This document shows positions 14,555 through 26,440 of a DNA stretch of 64,000 nt, one piece after another. Source of the DNA: Diadophis punctatus similis (taxonomy: Eukaryota; Chordata; Lepidosauria; Squamata; Dipsadidae); assembly GCA_023053685.1 (NCBI GenBank), contig JALIGW010000029.1, forward strand, positions 4,164,501-4,228,500, read 5' to 3'. The notes beneath the pieces were generated by a model. The model had not been told where the DNA came from, made no database searches, and saw nothing but the letters and a program-made list of their open reading frames with translations. The translations under genes were made by a program, and so were the position numbers. Position 1 is the stretch's first letter. The number at the start of each line of letters is the position of its first letter.

Positions 14555-14838
14555 CAGAGGTGGGTTTCAGCAGGTTCCGACCAGTTCTGGAGAACCAGTA
14601 GCGGAAATTTTGAGTAGTTCGGAGAACCGGTAAATACCACCTCTGACTGCCCCTGCCCCCATCTATTCTCTGCCTCCCGAGTCCCAGCTGATCAGGAGGA
14701 AATGGGGATTTTGCAGTAACCTTCCCCTGGAGTGGGGTGGGAATGGAGATTTTACAGTATCCTTCCCCTGCCACGCCCACCAAGCCACTAAGCCACGCAC
14801 ACAGAACCGGTAGTAAAAAAAGTTGAATCCCACCACTG
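14555..14838. mobile_element. hAT-type MITE, family A copy 1
   Basis: Ends CAGAGGTGGGTTTCA and TGAATCCCACCACTG are inverted repeats. Target duplications CCAAGGAC (14547-14554) and ACAAGGAC (14839-14846) match at 7 of 8 bases. The interior holds a two-fold repeat of the TTTTGCAGTAACCTTCCCC type. Confidence 0.88.
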
Positions 14839-14846
14839 ACAAGGAC

Positions 14847-16495
14847 CCCCCCCCTCAAATGGGAAAGAGGATGGAGGAGGCACCTTTGAAACCTGTCAGT
14901 CTCACTTCCATACCTGGCTGTAATATCTAGATGGTCACTAGAAATCAAAGAGGAACCTTTTGTTACTCTCTCGAGGCCGTCCAGACTTTTACAGCCCAGC
15001 TACCGTAGCCCTGCCGGTTATTCACAAATAAGTCCAGTTTGTTCATTTCAATCAGCAGCCAGGATTACATGCAGTAAATCTATCAATAGCTACGTTTAGT
15101 CCAAAATGTTCTTTATAGTGTCTGTCCTGTTTCGATCAACAAGCTTGGCATGAAATCCTGTTGAGGCCTCATGGCCTTATTAGGTTTCAGGAGGCAATGT
15201 TTTTGTCTTCCTTTTCCGGCTGCTATCTTTAGTTTGATTTCCCTAAACAATTCTCAAAGTGATCCCCCCCCCATTTAGTGTACATATTCCACACACAAAT
15301 GTACAAAGGGCATTTTAATTAATGAGCTCTGGCTTTTTTTTTTAATATACCTTTCTCAACATGAGGCGCAAACTCACTTCACCACCAGTTCAGTTTTTAC
15401 AAGAATGGGTCATAATTGCCTGACCAGGTTCCATCAGGCATAAACAGATTGACCTAAACAGAGATTGCAAACAGGGCCAAATAAACCTGTGCTGATTCTG
15501 GGGTTTTCCATGGACTTGTTTCAGATTCCTGCTGATCCACTGAGGAGAGGACTTCTAAGCTTTTAAGGATTTGCTTCTGCAGCAAGACTTCTGCCAAACT
15601 CCTGAGTTAAAGTGGTTCACTGCATAAGAGGGAAGGAAGGAACTTATGGTTTGTAGTTGTTAGATGCGTAGTTAATCCTCATTGAGTAACCTTACGATGG
15701 TGGGGGGAAAGTAGCTTTGTGACCCATCCTCACATTTATGACCTTTTTAGGTCTGTAAAGCAAAGAAAAGCTGAGGTGAGATCATAAGCATGGTCATGGT
15801 TTCACTTAGCGACAATTTTATTAACAATTGAATTGCTTTGTGATCGCTAAATTGTGGTTGTATGTTCCAGCAAAGACAATTTGCAAAGTTTAGTTTTCTG
15901 TACCAATTCACCACCTGGAGTACAAAGCTAGGGCTTCTGCACAAGGAGGAGTAGCTAACCTTTTTGAAGAGAAAGGGGAGATCTTCATGGGGTCCGATGA
16001 CCTGAAATGTAACAGGAGAAATGCAATTGTCTGCATCTGAGGAGGAAAAATGGAAGGCAGAAGTGTAGGATGAAGGGCACCTGGCTTACCATACTGTACC
16101 ATACTATACCATGAGATTTTTAGCTCATCTCAAGTTGAACAGTAACCTCTATAAGTTAGACCAGCATAAGAAACAAATACCATGTAGACCTACAGCTACT
16201 TTTCTGTTAAATCAGCAATAGTAACAGAACCTTGCAAGTCTGGATATGCTTCCCTTCCTCCCTCTTTTATATTCATGTGAATGGAAGTGCTGTCTGGGGC
16301 TTTTTCATAAACCATTCCTTTGGCCTGGGCTCAGGCCTCATTTATCTGATCATTGCCTTGATAGGAGATTTTCCCTCTGTCCTTCATCCTCTATGCTCAC
16401 TACATCCAAGAACTAAGAGTACAAGGCAACTGCTAAATAGACAACTCCTACTTGGAGATATATTAACATAAATATATGGGAAGCCCGGATCATGG
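14847..16495. other. intergenic with old repeat remnants
   Basis: A weak pogo-like fragment lies at about 15633-15870 (TTGTGATCGCTAAATTGTGG and similar phrases). No gene recognised. Confidence 0.45.
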
Positions 16496-16830
16496 GAAGC
16501 CATGATCTAACTTGAATGGACCCCATTGAGAATACTGTGTCCAGTTCTGGGTTTTACAGTCTAAAAGTGGCTTCAACAGCTGGAGCAAGTTCAGATAGCA
16601 AGAGAACTGATAACCAACTTCTGGTAGGAGTAAATAAAGGAGGTAGGTATGTTTAGCCTGCATAAGAGACCACTGAGGGGAGAAATGAGAATAACCCAAC
16701 CTTCAGATTTTGATTAGATTGTCTTGTAGAACACAAGACATGTTCCCTGACATGCAGTGAGTTGAAACTGTGGATAACTAGAGTAGCTATCAGGAGGAAT
16801 GTACTGAAGGTCTTTCACCCAGTAGAATAT
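16496..16830 (+). mobile_element. CR1 LINE ORF2 3' fragment
   Basis: Phrases in order match CR1: ATACTGTGTCCAGTTCTGGG, GGAGCAAGTTCAGA, GGTATGTTTAGCCTGCATAA and GAGACCACTGAGGGGAG. Heavily mutated, with no open frame over its length. Confidence 0.75.
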
Positions 16831-17327
16831 ACTGTATCTATCTACACCCACATTGCTTTGCTATCCATACATGTAACTCTGCATTTGCTCATTAAATATA
16901 TATTCTATATTCTTCTTTACTGGAGATCTTCAGTGGCTTGATAATCATGTGTCTAAAATGTTTTAATGAATCTATACTAAGCTGAGTAATTTCTACATTT
17001 TTGCTATGAGGCTGAAGTTACAAATCCCAATTTCTTATTGATATGAATGTGTGAATTGGAGATCAGTTAGTAAAGAGAAAGAGAGAGACTTGAATATACT
17101 CATATACTTCAATAGAAATATTGGCCTAAATATATCATGAATATATTTAAGATCCCTTCAAGATCCAATAATGGAATCAACCTTTTTTTTTTCAAAATTA
17201 ACTTGAATTATTAAAGTTGTAACTGAAAAAAATCAGGGAGTAGGAAAATTAACCACAAATCAACATTTGGCGCATAAAACATACATCCTCACTAGAATAT
17301 CCTTTGCTAGAGGATCCAAAATTGCAA
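16831..17327. other. intergenic, nothing recognised
   Basis: AT-rich, no features. Confidence 0.5.
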
Positions 17328-17335
17328 GTAGTCCA

Positions 17336-17569
17336 GAGGTGGGTTTCACATAATTTAACAACCGGTTTGCCCAGAATCGAAAATGTGAGCGCGCTGCGTC
17401 AAAAACACAGCAATTGTATAGGACTGGATAGCTTCACTCATGTGCACGCCTTGCACACATGCAAGCTGCATCAAAAACATGGCTATTGTATAGGACGGGA
17501 TAGTGCCAGGGTGGGTAGGTGGGCTCAGCCGCTGGCCGTAACTACCGGTTCACCCGAACCCCACCCCTG
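17336..17569. mobile_element. hAT-type MITE, family A copy 2
   Basis: Starts CAGAGGTGGGTTTCACA and ends GAACCCCACCCCTG. Flanking octamers AAGTAGTC (17328-17335) and AAGTAGTA (17570-17577) match at 7 of 8 bases. The interior differs from other family A copies and has a two-fold repeat of GCGTCAAAAACACAG/GCATCAAAAACATGG type, so it is a subfamily. Confidence 0.85.
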
Positions 17570-17860
17570 AAGTAGTATAATAGTTCATTTTGCCCAATAT
17601 ATAGTTGCAAGAACAACCAGAAAGATGCACTTAAAAGTCTATGTAGTTGTGCATGCTGTTTCCATTCTGATTTTAGTTCCGTTTTTTTATCTTGAATTTC
17701 CAGGAAAGAAAAATTTTATCAATGTAAACTGTGGTATATTCTGTCACCTTGAGCGTCTCCATCATAAATTCACTATTGCCCACCTGATACTAATACGTAG
17801 TGATCACCTGGCCATTACTTTTGAGTAAATATGTTTTTTTTCTATCTTGTTGCCTTCCAG

Positions 17861-18980
17861 ATGCAGTATACTGTGAACCTCTTGAGGATTGTGGAAATTG
17901 GAATCCAAGACAATTGAAGTTCATCAGTTAGAGGAAAAGTGTGGTAGACAGCTGTGATTCATCACAGTCTCTTGCAGACTGTGGATTTTTCAACTATATG
18001 GGTCCATTATTGTGTCCATTACTTTACTTGAACTGAGATGTGAAATGAAGTCAACAGATCCAATGTATTATATTACTTGTATCACTCTATATTGTGTATG
18101 TATGTATACACACACTTAGAAAAGCACTTCACTATCATATTTTGAGGTTGAGGACCTAACTTTCCTACGGAAGTCTAATTTTAGCATCCCTTGTTTTCTC
18201 TAGTGAAAGGGGAATGTCTTGCAGCACATTTTCCCAGCAAACCCTTAAGCCCTAACCCTTATCAATTCAGTTTTACAACATTTATTTTATTTATCTTGTA
18301 ACAGTGATAGCTCTGGAAAGAGATCTGCCTTGATCTTGCAATTCAGGGTTTGAAACATTTGTGTTACATTTAAGAGACACTATTACAACACGGTTCAGCT
18401 GCTTTGATCTTTTTGCCAATTGCACTGTTTACAAAACTCCAAGAAGAAATTAACATTTTGCAACATGTGATGTGAAAACTAAACAGAACAAAGGTAAAGG
18501 GATTGAATTTCAGAGCAGCGGGGAAGTAAATCAGTCCTCAGGGTTGATTTTTTTATTTTTAGTTTTTAGTTTGTAATCTCACCAAACTGAAGAGACAGTT
18601 CTTCTTGTGCATCTCAGAAAAGCTTGGCTTCCATTTATACCTATTAAGATTTCAGAAGACAACCCAGAAATGCCACCTTTTTGGGTGCAACTAGAGACGA
18701 TGTACCTAAGATCAAATTGTTTTTGTATTCATGGACCTGGGGAAGTACAGCTGAACCATCAATCTAAGTAACACCAAGTGTAATCAAACTCAATAAAACC
18801 TGTGACTAATTCTCATCCCAACACTGACTTTAAACCTCAGACTGTAGCACCTGATCTAATTTTGGGACTCTTTTTTTTCTCCCCACCACCTGCTTTTTAT
18901 AACATCTTCCCGATATAGTGTTTGTAACATTTGATTTGGTTTAATAAAACACCATTGTCTTGTTACAGATGTTGAATTGT
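17861..18980 (+). other. candidate 3' terminal exon of an unidentified plus-strand gene
   Basis: A strong splice acceptor (long T-rich tract, TTGCCTTCCAG ending at 17860) precedes short frames that stop within about 70 nt: AVYCEPLEDCGNWNPRQLK in one phase, MQYTVNLLRIVEIGIQDN in another. The next 1.1 kb is free of the repeats that fill the surroundings. It carries AATAAA at 18792-18797 and again at 18943-18948, the second followed by TGTTACAGATGTTGAATTGT, a good cleavage and GT-rich context. This is the layout of a last exon with a 3' UTR. In human the neighbour on this side of APLNR is, as I recall, LRRC55 on the opposite strand. Position and strand fit, but neither short peptide resembles the LRRC55 C-terminus I remember, so I give no symbol. 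Confidence 0.4.
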
Positions 18981-19230
18981 AATGTTCTCACACTATTTTT
19001 TTAAGATTATCCAAAAGGGATTATCAATCCTCTTTCCACTGTATGTATACCAATGGATAATATTTCTCCAGCACCCACAGCAATGTTTAGCTTTTGTAAA
19101 CTTTGGTAAATAAGGATTTCCTCAAATCTCTTGTCAGCCAATATTTATGTATTCCAAACCACTGATAGTTTGCCTTCTGGGTCTTATTCAAATGTCCATC
19201 TTAGCATAGTTAAAACTGAATTGACTAGGA

Positions 19231-19766
19231 CAGTGGTGGCGAACCTTTTTAGGCTTGCGTGCCAAAAAGGGGGGGGTGCACTCACGCGCGCTCGCGTGCC
19301 CACACCCATTCCCTCCCCCCCATGCATGCGCACAATCCCCTCCCATGCTGCCCCCTGCGCATGCGCACACACACACACACCCGCGCAAAGGCTTACCGGA
19401 GCCTGGGACGACGAAACCGGCAAACTGGAAGTGCGGAAAAACGCACTTCCGGTTTGCCGGTGTGCTGTTTTTTGCACTCTGGAGGGTTCAGGGAAGCTCC
19501 CTGAAGCTCCGGAATGCAAAAAACTACAAAACGGACAAACCGGAAGTGCGGAAAAGTGCACTTCCGGTTTGTCCATTTTGTAGTTTTTTGCATTCCGGAG
19601 CTTCAGGGAGCTTCCCTGAACCCTCCGGAGTGCAAAAAACAGATCACCGGCAAACCGGAAGTGCGTTTTTCCGCACTTCCGGTTTGCTGGTGGGAACCCT
19701 CGCGTGCCGGCCGCTATGGCTCCGCGTGCCACCTGTGGCACGCGTGCCATAGGTTCGCCACCACGG
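19231..19766. mobile_element. hAT-type MITE, family B copy 2, nested hairpins
   Basis: Starts CAGTGGTGGCGAACCTTTTT and ends GGTTCGCCACCACGG. An exact target duplication GACTAGGA lies at 19223-19230 and 19767-19774. The interior is a stack of inverted repeats built on CCGGAAGTGCG / CGCACTTCCGG and CAAAAAACTACAAAACGG. That symmetry keeps frames of 150-188 codons open on both strands; they are not genes. Confidence 0.92.
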
Positions 19767-19774
19767 GACTAGGA

Positions 19775-20547
19775 AATACAAATTACAAGAACATATGAGA
19801 AATGTCAATACATGTTTAAAATAAGGAACACCTCCAGGGAAAAGCTACTGGAGTGCCTCAGGTCTATTAGCCAGAACAAAATCTGTCTTTCCACTTCCTT
19901 AAAAAATGTGCAATAGCCATCAAATTGTTGCCTGGTCCTCTTTAGATTGTCAGCATAACTCCTGTGACCTGAAGGAACTGTTTGTTATTTCCATTTATTC
20001 AATATCACGGTCAGATTACAGTCAAGTTGAAAGAAGCCAGTGAAAGTTATCAGAGCAATATCGGATTTCAGATTATGTTAGAGATTCTTACAGATAGATC
20101 CTATTGAAGGAAATGGCTTCTGATAGGATTTTTCCCAAGGAAGAAACTAAAGCAAAAAAAAAAAACCTTCAGAGGGTTGATTTTGAGGTTGGGAAGCTTC
20201 TTTGATGTTCTTTTCAGTGATCCTATCCCATGAAAGGAATAAACTTGCAAAGGAGATGAAATTAGTTTTCTTTTCTCAGCTCTACCTCCAGATTTCCCAC
20301 AACCACAGTTGGCTTAACACAACCCCACCACTTAAATGAACCAGGAGGTTGGCACCTTCTTCACCATTTGTCCCTCTTAATTTTCAAAATGGGCACAGTG
20401 GGGAGACTAGAGAGAAAAGCTCATTAGGAATCTCCCAGCAAATAAAGAGACACGACATGGTACATTTGGATGAAACATTTATTTACTAAAAAAACAAAGC
20501 CTTTAGCAATCTAATAATGCAGGAATATGCTTAAATATGTGCTGATC
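19775..20547. other. intergenic, nothing recognised
   Basis: No gene or repeat recognised. Confidence 0.5.
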
Positions 20548-20760
20548 ATCATCTTTAAAGCCCTACATGGCTTAGGACCAGGCTATCTCCGGGACCGCAT
20601 TCTGCCGCATTCCTCCCTCCGACGGGTCAGGTCCCACAGAGTAGCATAAATAAGCATATATAAACTGTTTTTAAGCTGTATTTCAATGATTTATTTGGAG
20701 TTTTTTATAAAATGTTGTACACCACCCTGAGGGAGTAGGGCGGCATAGAAAAACTCCCAA
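20548..20760 (+). mobile_element. L2-type LINE 3' end, internally deleted
   Basis: The start translates to IFKALHGLGPGYLRDRIL, matching the FKALHGLGPVYLRDRLL block of the larger L2-type copy at 47776. The end CACCACCCTGAGGGAGTAGG with GGCGGCATAGAAA is the usual L2-type 3' UTR. It runs straight into the (GATA)n array, which is effectively its tail. Confidence 0.85.
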
Positions 20761-20858
<98 letters not shown>

Positions 20859-20880
20859 AATAAATAAATAATAAATAAAT
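20761..20880. repeat. (GATA)n microsatellite with (AATA)n end
   Basis: About 23 GATA units to 20854, then AATA units. GATA arrays are the Bkm-type repeat long known from snakes. Here the array sits exactly at a LINE 3' end. Confidence 0.97.
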
Positions 20881-21514
20881 GACAAAATCGCCTAATGATT
20901 CAGACTATCTAAGCCTAACTTGATCCCACATTTTCTGGTAATTACCATACCTGCATAGGTATCAAGGGAGATTTTCCTGAGTTGTTCCTTTCCTGGTCTC
21001 ATAACTCTAGGTTGACTTCCAAGAAGAGCCTTACTTTCACCACAGGTCACACCCTCAATCATCTTAAAGATGCCTCCTGGCTACTGAATTTACTTTTCCT
21101 CCATGGCTCTGCAGTTATGACCAACCTCAACGCATTTCATTGCCACCACAATACTAACCCCGCCATAATCCAATACCACCATAAGTTTGAGGTCAAACCC
21201 AACCAGATTATTTTGCAAATGAGATTAATGTGTTTGAGAAGCAAAAAAAAAAAAAACCTTGAGAGTATGCTTCTATATTGCCCAGCTACAACCTGCAATA
21301 GCCACACTTTAATTGCAGCAGTAAAGCAACCTTAAGAAAAATAAAGAGAAATGATTGGAAACAAAATAAGCTTTCATAACCTCTAAACTTTATTCAGTGT
21401 TGGGATGTGTTATCAAACCCTGTGGCCTGGCCACAGCTGCCTCCCTTACTGCAAATCGGGCAATGCAGGCAGGAAACCATGGAGTTAGGTGAATTTGTTT
21501 GTGAAAACACTTTC
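20881..21514. other. intergenic, nothing recognised
   Basis: An open frame of 117 codons (20982-21335) has no family resemblance, no flanking splice logic and ordinary composition. I do not call it a gene. Confidence 0.45.
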
Positions 21515-21522
21515 AGAGTAGA

Positions 21523-21657
21523 GCAGGAATAACTAACTTTGGACCCTTTACAATCTGTGAACTTCAACTCCCAGAATTCCTGACCCGGTATGGCTAGTTC
21601 AGGAATTCTGGGAGTTGAAGTTCACAGGTCATAAAGGAGCCATAATTGCCCACCCCT
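21523..21657. mobile_element. palindromic hAT-like MITE, family D copy 1
   Basis: Two inverted arms around CTTCAACTCCCAGAATTCC and GGAATTCTGGGAGTTGAAG, with the turn near 21588. The octamer AGAGTAGA occurs exactly at 21515-21522 and 21658-21665. The right end reads CAATTATGGC in reverse with CACCCCT; the left end is eroded. Confidence 0.8.
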
Positions 21658-21665
21658 AGAGTAGA

Positions 21666-24190
21666 GGATGTTTGCAGTCAACTTCACACACCTATCTATG
21701 TGTAATGGATGAATAGCAGAATACACATTGATAACTCTCCCCATAGAAAAATGATAAACCTGCCCCATTGCCAAACAAAAAACATTCAAAAATATTACAC
21801 CAGTGTGCTTATTCTTATGGTTGCAAGCATTAGTGTCTCTTTTGGAAAAATTTTCAAATTCATTCCTTCAAGAAAGAAAGAAAAATCTTCTGGAGAGTTA
21901 CAAAAAGGAGTTTGCATCATGACATAGAACAATATTTGTCATTTCATCCTTGACATTATATAATTTCCTCTGTGCTTAATGATTCTTCTGGCTTCCCCAT
22001 TTGCTAATCCATTCAGCCCATATGTATATCTCTTCCGGATATTTTCCTTATCTCATTACCCTTGATAAGATGCACATTTCAAATTTTCAGTATAAGCATA
22101 TTTTCAGGGTAGCAGTTCACCCGTAAAAATACCACTAAACATATTTTGTGTATTCACTGTATACAATTCCAATCAATCATAGAGGTGTTTTTTTCACCTA
22201 CCAAGGAATATGTATTTCAGCTAAGGACAAACATGGTTCTAACAGCTGTACTTTATATTTTCAAATGGGGGAAGAAATCCATCATTGTTAATTAGCTTCT
22301 TCTCAGCCACCCATGGGAGATTTTCAGGTACAACTTGAAATCTGAACAGTATTTGATAGAATCTAATTTGAATGTCTGCAATGTATCCCCCGTTTTAGCT
22401 CAGAAATAATTAAATGTTCCTCTGCCTTGAACCTTAACTACATTTTTCTTTTTTGTCCTCTTTATTTTCCTTTTATCATTTTGCATGACAAAACATTTTG
22501 GGAAATTCCAAAGCTTGCATGTTGGTTTCTAACTTTGGGGCACTAATGTGGAATCAGAATGATTCCCTGAGTTGTATTCCTGACAGGTCAGTGGGTATCA
22601 TAAGTAGACATGACCTTATAAACCTGGGACATATTCTGTATTATAACCAGTGTTGCAGAAGGACTGACAACCCCCTCCATTCTTCCTTCCCCTTCAAGAC
22701 TATTTCATATATGCATAATAATGTATGTCAGTTTTTCTTCTGCCTCACAGAATAGACAGGGAAGGAAGGAAAACATTCAAACCATACTCTTTTCAATAAA
22801 AACTCTGAGGTACACGTTCATTGAGGTTTTATTTAATTCTCCAATTAAACGCTCCATATTTCTTTTGTCCATCTTCAGAAATTAGGTGAGAGATTGTAGC
22901 TCAGTAGCAGAAGATATGTTTTGCATACAAGATGTCCCAGTTGGAGCCCCAAACATCTCCAGCTAGGGCTGAAAAGAGTCACAGCTGTAATCTTTGACAG
23001 TTGCCACCACTCAATGTGAGCAATACTGTCCTAGATGGATCCACATTCTGAATCAGCAAGTCAATTTCCTGGGATTCACCCCAGCTGTACTGCTCTGGTC
23101 ACAATAGGAGGTGATATAGGAAAATTGAAAATGAATCCCATGGATATTAATAAAAGAATAAAAACACTATCCAGCTTTTTTGTTTTGCATTATGCATATT
23201 CATACCTGTACATAAAAGAGGAGTTCAAAGACAATTATCTGACAATTCATCTCCCTCAGTGAGAACCCTCTACTCTCTGTTCCTTCTCTGGTACTTTTTT
23301 AGGCCCTGTCAATAGCCATTCAACATACCAGATAATGAATCTTAAAATCTATCATTTTATATTATGTTGAGAGCTTAAAAAAAGAAAGATAACACACCCA
23401 TGGTCATTTTATACATTTAACAGAATCAAGACGTTGTTGTTGTTTTGTTGGGCTATATCACTTCTGATTGTAGTTGCTTGCATATAGGCCTACTATATAG
23501 GCCTACTATATGCCTACAAAGCTAACATGACAGGGAAAATGTTTTTCTGAAATGTGATTTTCTAAATTTGGAAAGGCAGTGTTTACTCTCAAGGGTATAT
23601 TTAAAATTTAAACTTTCTATTTTTACCCTAAAATGGAACATTCCAGGGCAAACTTATGTCTTCATTCTTTCACATGTATGTGTCACAGTGATGAGTAATA
23701 CCATGTCCAGCCATGTTTTACTAACTGATAAGAATGTTTTGTTTTATCTTGTATAAAAAAAACCTGGCAAATACATTATAAACATTTTAAATCTATAATT
23801 CTATCCCAGCAATTCAGATTCAGAATAAACTGTAGAATCTTTTTTTAAAAAAAACTATATCTGGTATAATAATAGGATAATATGAATACAATTGAATATC
23901 TTAATTATTTTTTAATTCAGAAAGAATATTTTAATGTTCAAAACCACTTTTCAGTTTGAAGCACTTCCTTGCAAATTTAATTGCAACAAAATGTTTTACA
24001 GTAAATAAAGATTTGATTTTTAAAAAAATCATTAAGTCTATATAAACGTACAATGTTTTGTCCAGTTTTACTTTGCCCCTTAGTTATTAATAATAAAGGA
24101 TGCACCTTTAAAAGCTTTATATAAAAATGCTTAATCGGCAGATCAATTCAATCTTTAAGAGACTCAAAGCATTTTTCTGCATGACTTAAA
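21666..24190. other. intergenic, no gene recognised
   Basis: AT-rich unique-looking DNA. Small direct repeats such as ATAGGCCTACTATATAGGCC near 23485-23512. No supported coding region. Confidence 0.5.
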
Positions 24191-24233
24191 ACTTTATTCA
24201 GTACTTTTATGACATAAAAGTACTGAATAAAGT
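24191..24233. terminator. perfect 21-bp palindrome with AATAAA on both strands
   Basis: Arms 24191-24211 and 24213-24233 are exact reverse complements around a single base. Each strand reads ACTGAATAAAGT, so a poly(A) hexamer is presented in both directions. On the minus strand it lies about 1.14 kb downstream of the APLNR stop codon and is a good candidate for its distal poly(A) signal. A second minus-strand AATAAA candidate is at about 24369. Confidence 0.6.
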
Positions 24234-25333
24234 AAATAAAATATAAAGTATAGGCAAGTTGAGTAATGAACCCAAATACTTAGAAAGAAAACATTTTTAT
24301 CAATGCAAGCATGATACTATTTCCCAACCCCTGTTAAGATTGTGTATTAAGCAGCAAGAGTTTTACATTTTATTCTGGGAGAAAAAAGAGAGAGGGTGGG
24401 GGGATTTTGCTGATGAACCATTCATGTTTTTGTTTTGTTTTGAATTGTTTTGAATTGAGGGCCTTTAATTGACAGGGCAGGCATGGAGCAAAGAACAAGC
24501 AACAATTGCTATCTGTTTGAAGAAGCTGTCTTCATACATAGGAAGAAATAGGTTTGCAGACTGAAGTTTTCTGTCCATGGTGCCAGTTCTCCTTTGTGGT
24601 GAACATTAAAACTCGAAATTTCAGGGGCTGCAATCATTTCTTCCCATAGAACAAGGAAAATGAAGGAATTAGAAGTTGCCAAGAAACCATGCCTCAAAGT
24701 GGCATGGTAAGAAAAAGTTAAGAAAATCTGGAGTGTAGGATCGAAGCACTTCTTAAACAGGAACAGTTCCACAGAGCTGGCTTGAAACACCAAAGCATGA
24801 CTATAGACAGACCAGATATGCAGCAAGCTCTCAAGTGCATTCCCTTGAAAATAAACCCCCTGGTTTCATGCAACTTGTGCCCAGTTCTACTGTTTCACTG
24901 AACATTTCAAAAACCTATTGCAAGTTTTCAAAACATTTCAAAGCTCAGGTCTGCAAATAACCAGCATAAGGCTCTCTTCAATAGTCCATTTAAAAGTCCA
25001 TGTAAATTTCATTAGAAGAACCACCACCAGCTGTGTATGCAGCATTGTGTTTTAGAACAGAATGAAATACTTTTTCCCCCTTCCTAGCATAATCTCTATA
25101 TAACATAGACATTGTTACAGCGGATAAGCCAGCAGAATACAGAAGGAAGGGATGAATATTATGTCAGTTAAAACAGACTTACCAATTTAAAAAAAATTAA
25201 AAATGCAACATTAAGAAAAGAAACAGAATCCGATGATAGAATGATGCAAGGGAAAAGAATGAAAAGGAGAGAGAGTGAGGAGAGAACTCATTATATGCAA
25301 AGTTTATCATGGCTGCTTGACATTATTCCATTT
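24212..25333 (-). other. APLNR: probable APLNR 3' UTR
   Basis: About 1.1 kb between the APLNR stop and the palindromic poly(A) element. It holds none of the MITEs or SINEs found on either side, as expected for transcribed UTR. The end point is inferred from AATAAA positions only. Confidence 0.5.
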
Positions 25334-26440
25334 TTACCCATGAAGCAAAGTGTCTTGGCTATCAGGGCAGTGTTTCTCCTGCCCTGCTTCCATGTTCTTC
25401 CCTAGATGGTTCTGGCTATGACCAGACGAATAGCTGGCTGACTTGTCTCCTGCAGCTCCAGGCAAATGCCCTGACGTGCAGCAGAGGACAGCCGTGCAAG
25501 CTTGTCGGAAGCGGGGATCAAAGAAGGCATAGAGAAAAGGATTGAGGCAGCTGTTGACATAGGCCAAGCAGCTGCAGTACGGGTGGAGATTGCTCAGAAA
25601 GGCATGGAAGCTGCAGGACAAGGGCATCACCTCCCAGTCCATTAGCATGTAGATGGTCTTCACCAAGTGGAAGGGGAGCCAGCAGATCGCAAAAGTGGTC
25701 ACAAGGACAATGATGATGGTTAGCAGGCGCTTCCGTTTCCTCAACCCTTCACTGCGCTCCTTTCGGAAGTGACCTGCAATTGTACGGGCAATGAAGAAGT
25801 AGCAAATCAGCATGATGGCAAAGGGGATTACAAATCCCATCAGGGTAGAGGACAAGCCAAGCCCTGCTTCCCAGGCTGCCTCAGTGTTGTTGGTTGCCAC
25901 ACTTGAATAATCCATGAAACATGTCACTTTGTCACTCTCAATGAATACTCCAGTCCTCCGGAAAATCATGGCTGGCAAGGCCAAGAGAGCCGCCATAGTC
26001 CAGAGCACAATGGTCATTAGAAGTCCACTAGCTTTTGACCTCAGCTTGGCATTGGCTATAGGGCGAACGATAGCCAAGTAGCGGTCAAAGCTGAGCCCTG
26101 TGAGGCAGAAGACACTGGCGTACATATTGACAAAGACCAGATAGCTGCTGAGTTTGCAGGCAAAAGAGCCAAAAGACCAATGGTAGTCCAGGACCACGTA
26201 GGTGGCCCATAGCGGCAAAGTGACCACAAAGGTCAGGTCAGCTATTGCCAAGTTTGCAATGAATGTATCTGCTGAGCGTCGCTTTTCTTGCCCTCCTCGG
26301 AAAATGGTCCATAGCACCAAACCATTGCCGGTGGTGCCCAGAAAGAAAACAAGCAAATAGATGGAAGGAATTAGGATTTTGGAAGAACTCCAGTCATCGT
26401 AGTCACATTCGTTATTGTCAGTATCGTTGCCAAATTCCAT
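25334..26440 (-). CDS. APLNR: apelin receptor (APJ), class A GPCR
   Basis: A single-exon 368-aa receptor; human APLNR is 380 aa. It binds apelin and apela at the plasma membrane and couples mainly to Gi and beta-arrestin (family knowledge). Visible motifs: TM1 [10 protein letters not shown] (residues 35-44), TM2 [15 protein letters not shown] (64-78), the ECL1/TM3 cysteine C95, TM3 [12 protein letters not shown] with DRY at 119-121, the ECL2 cysteine in [12 protein letters not shown]6 [12 protein letters not shown] and TM7 [20 protein letters not shown]. The C-tail keeps [11 protein letters not shown], a serine-rich phosphorylation patch. The acidic N-terminus (ECDYDDW) matches the apelin-contacting region and has the N-glycosylation sequon NDT at 5-7. 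I chose the ATG at 26440: it has a strong context (AGAAATGG) and matches the family N-terminus. The frame stays open for 29 more codons but encodes a lysine-rich tail unlike any APLNR. A splice-acceptor-like TTCTTTTCTTCCAG ends five bases before the ATG, so a 5' UTR intron is possible. Confidence 0.97.
   Translation of the reverse strand: MEFGNDTDNNECDYDDWSSSKILIPSIYLLVFFLGTTGNGLVLWTIFRGGQEKRRSADTFIANLAIADLTFVVTLPLWATYVVLDYHWSFGSFACKLSSYLVFVNMYASVFCLTGLSFDRYLAIVRPIANAKLRSKASGLLMTIVLWTMAALLALPAMIFRRTGVFIESDKVTCFMDYSSVATNNTEAAWEAGLGLSSTLMGFVIPFAIMLICYFFIARTIAGHFRKERSEGLRKRKRLLTIIIVLVTTFAICWLPFHLVKTIYMLMDWEVMPLSCSFHAFLSNLHPYCSCLAYVNSCLNPFLYAFFDPRFRQACTAVLCCTSGHLPGAAGDKSASYSSGHSQNHLGKNMEAGQEKHCPDSQDTLLHG

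Noticed and set aside
19184..19750. Open frame of 188 codons on the minus strand and a 165-codon frame on the plus strand
   Set aside because: Both lie in the family B MITE, whose inverted repeats keep both strands open.
20691..20885. Tyr-Leu-Ser-Ile repeat frame
   Set aside because: Translation of the (GATA)n array.
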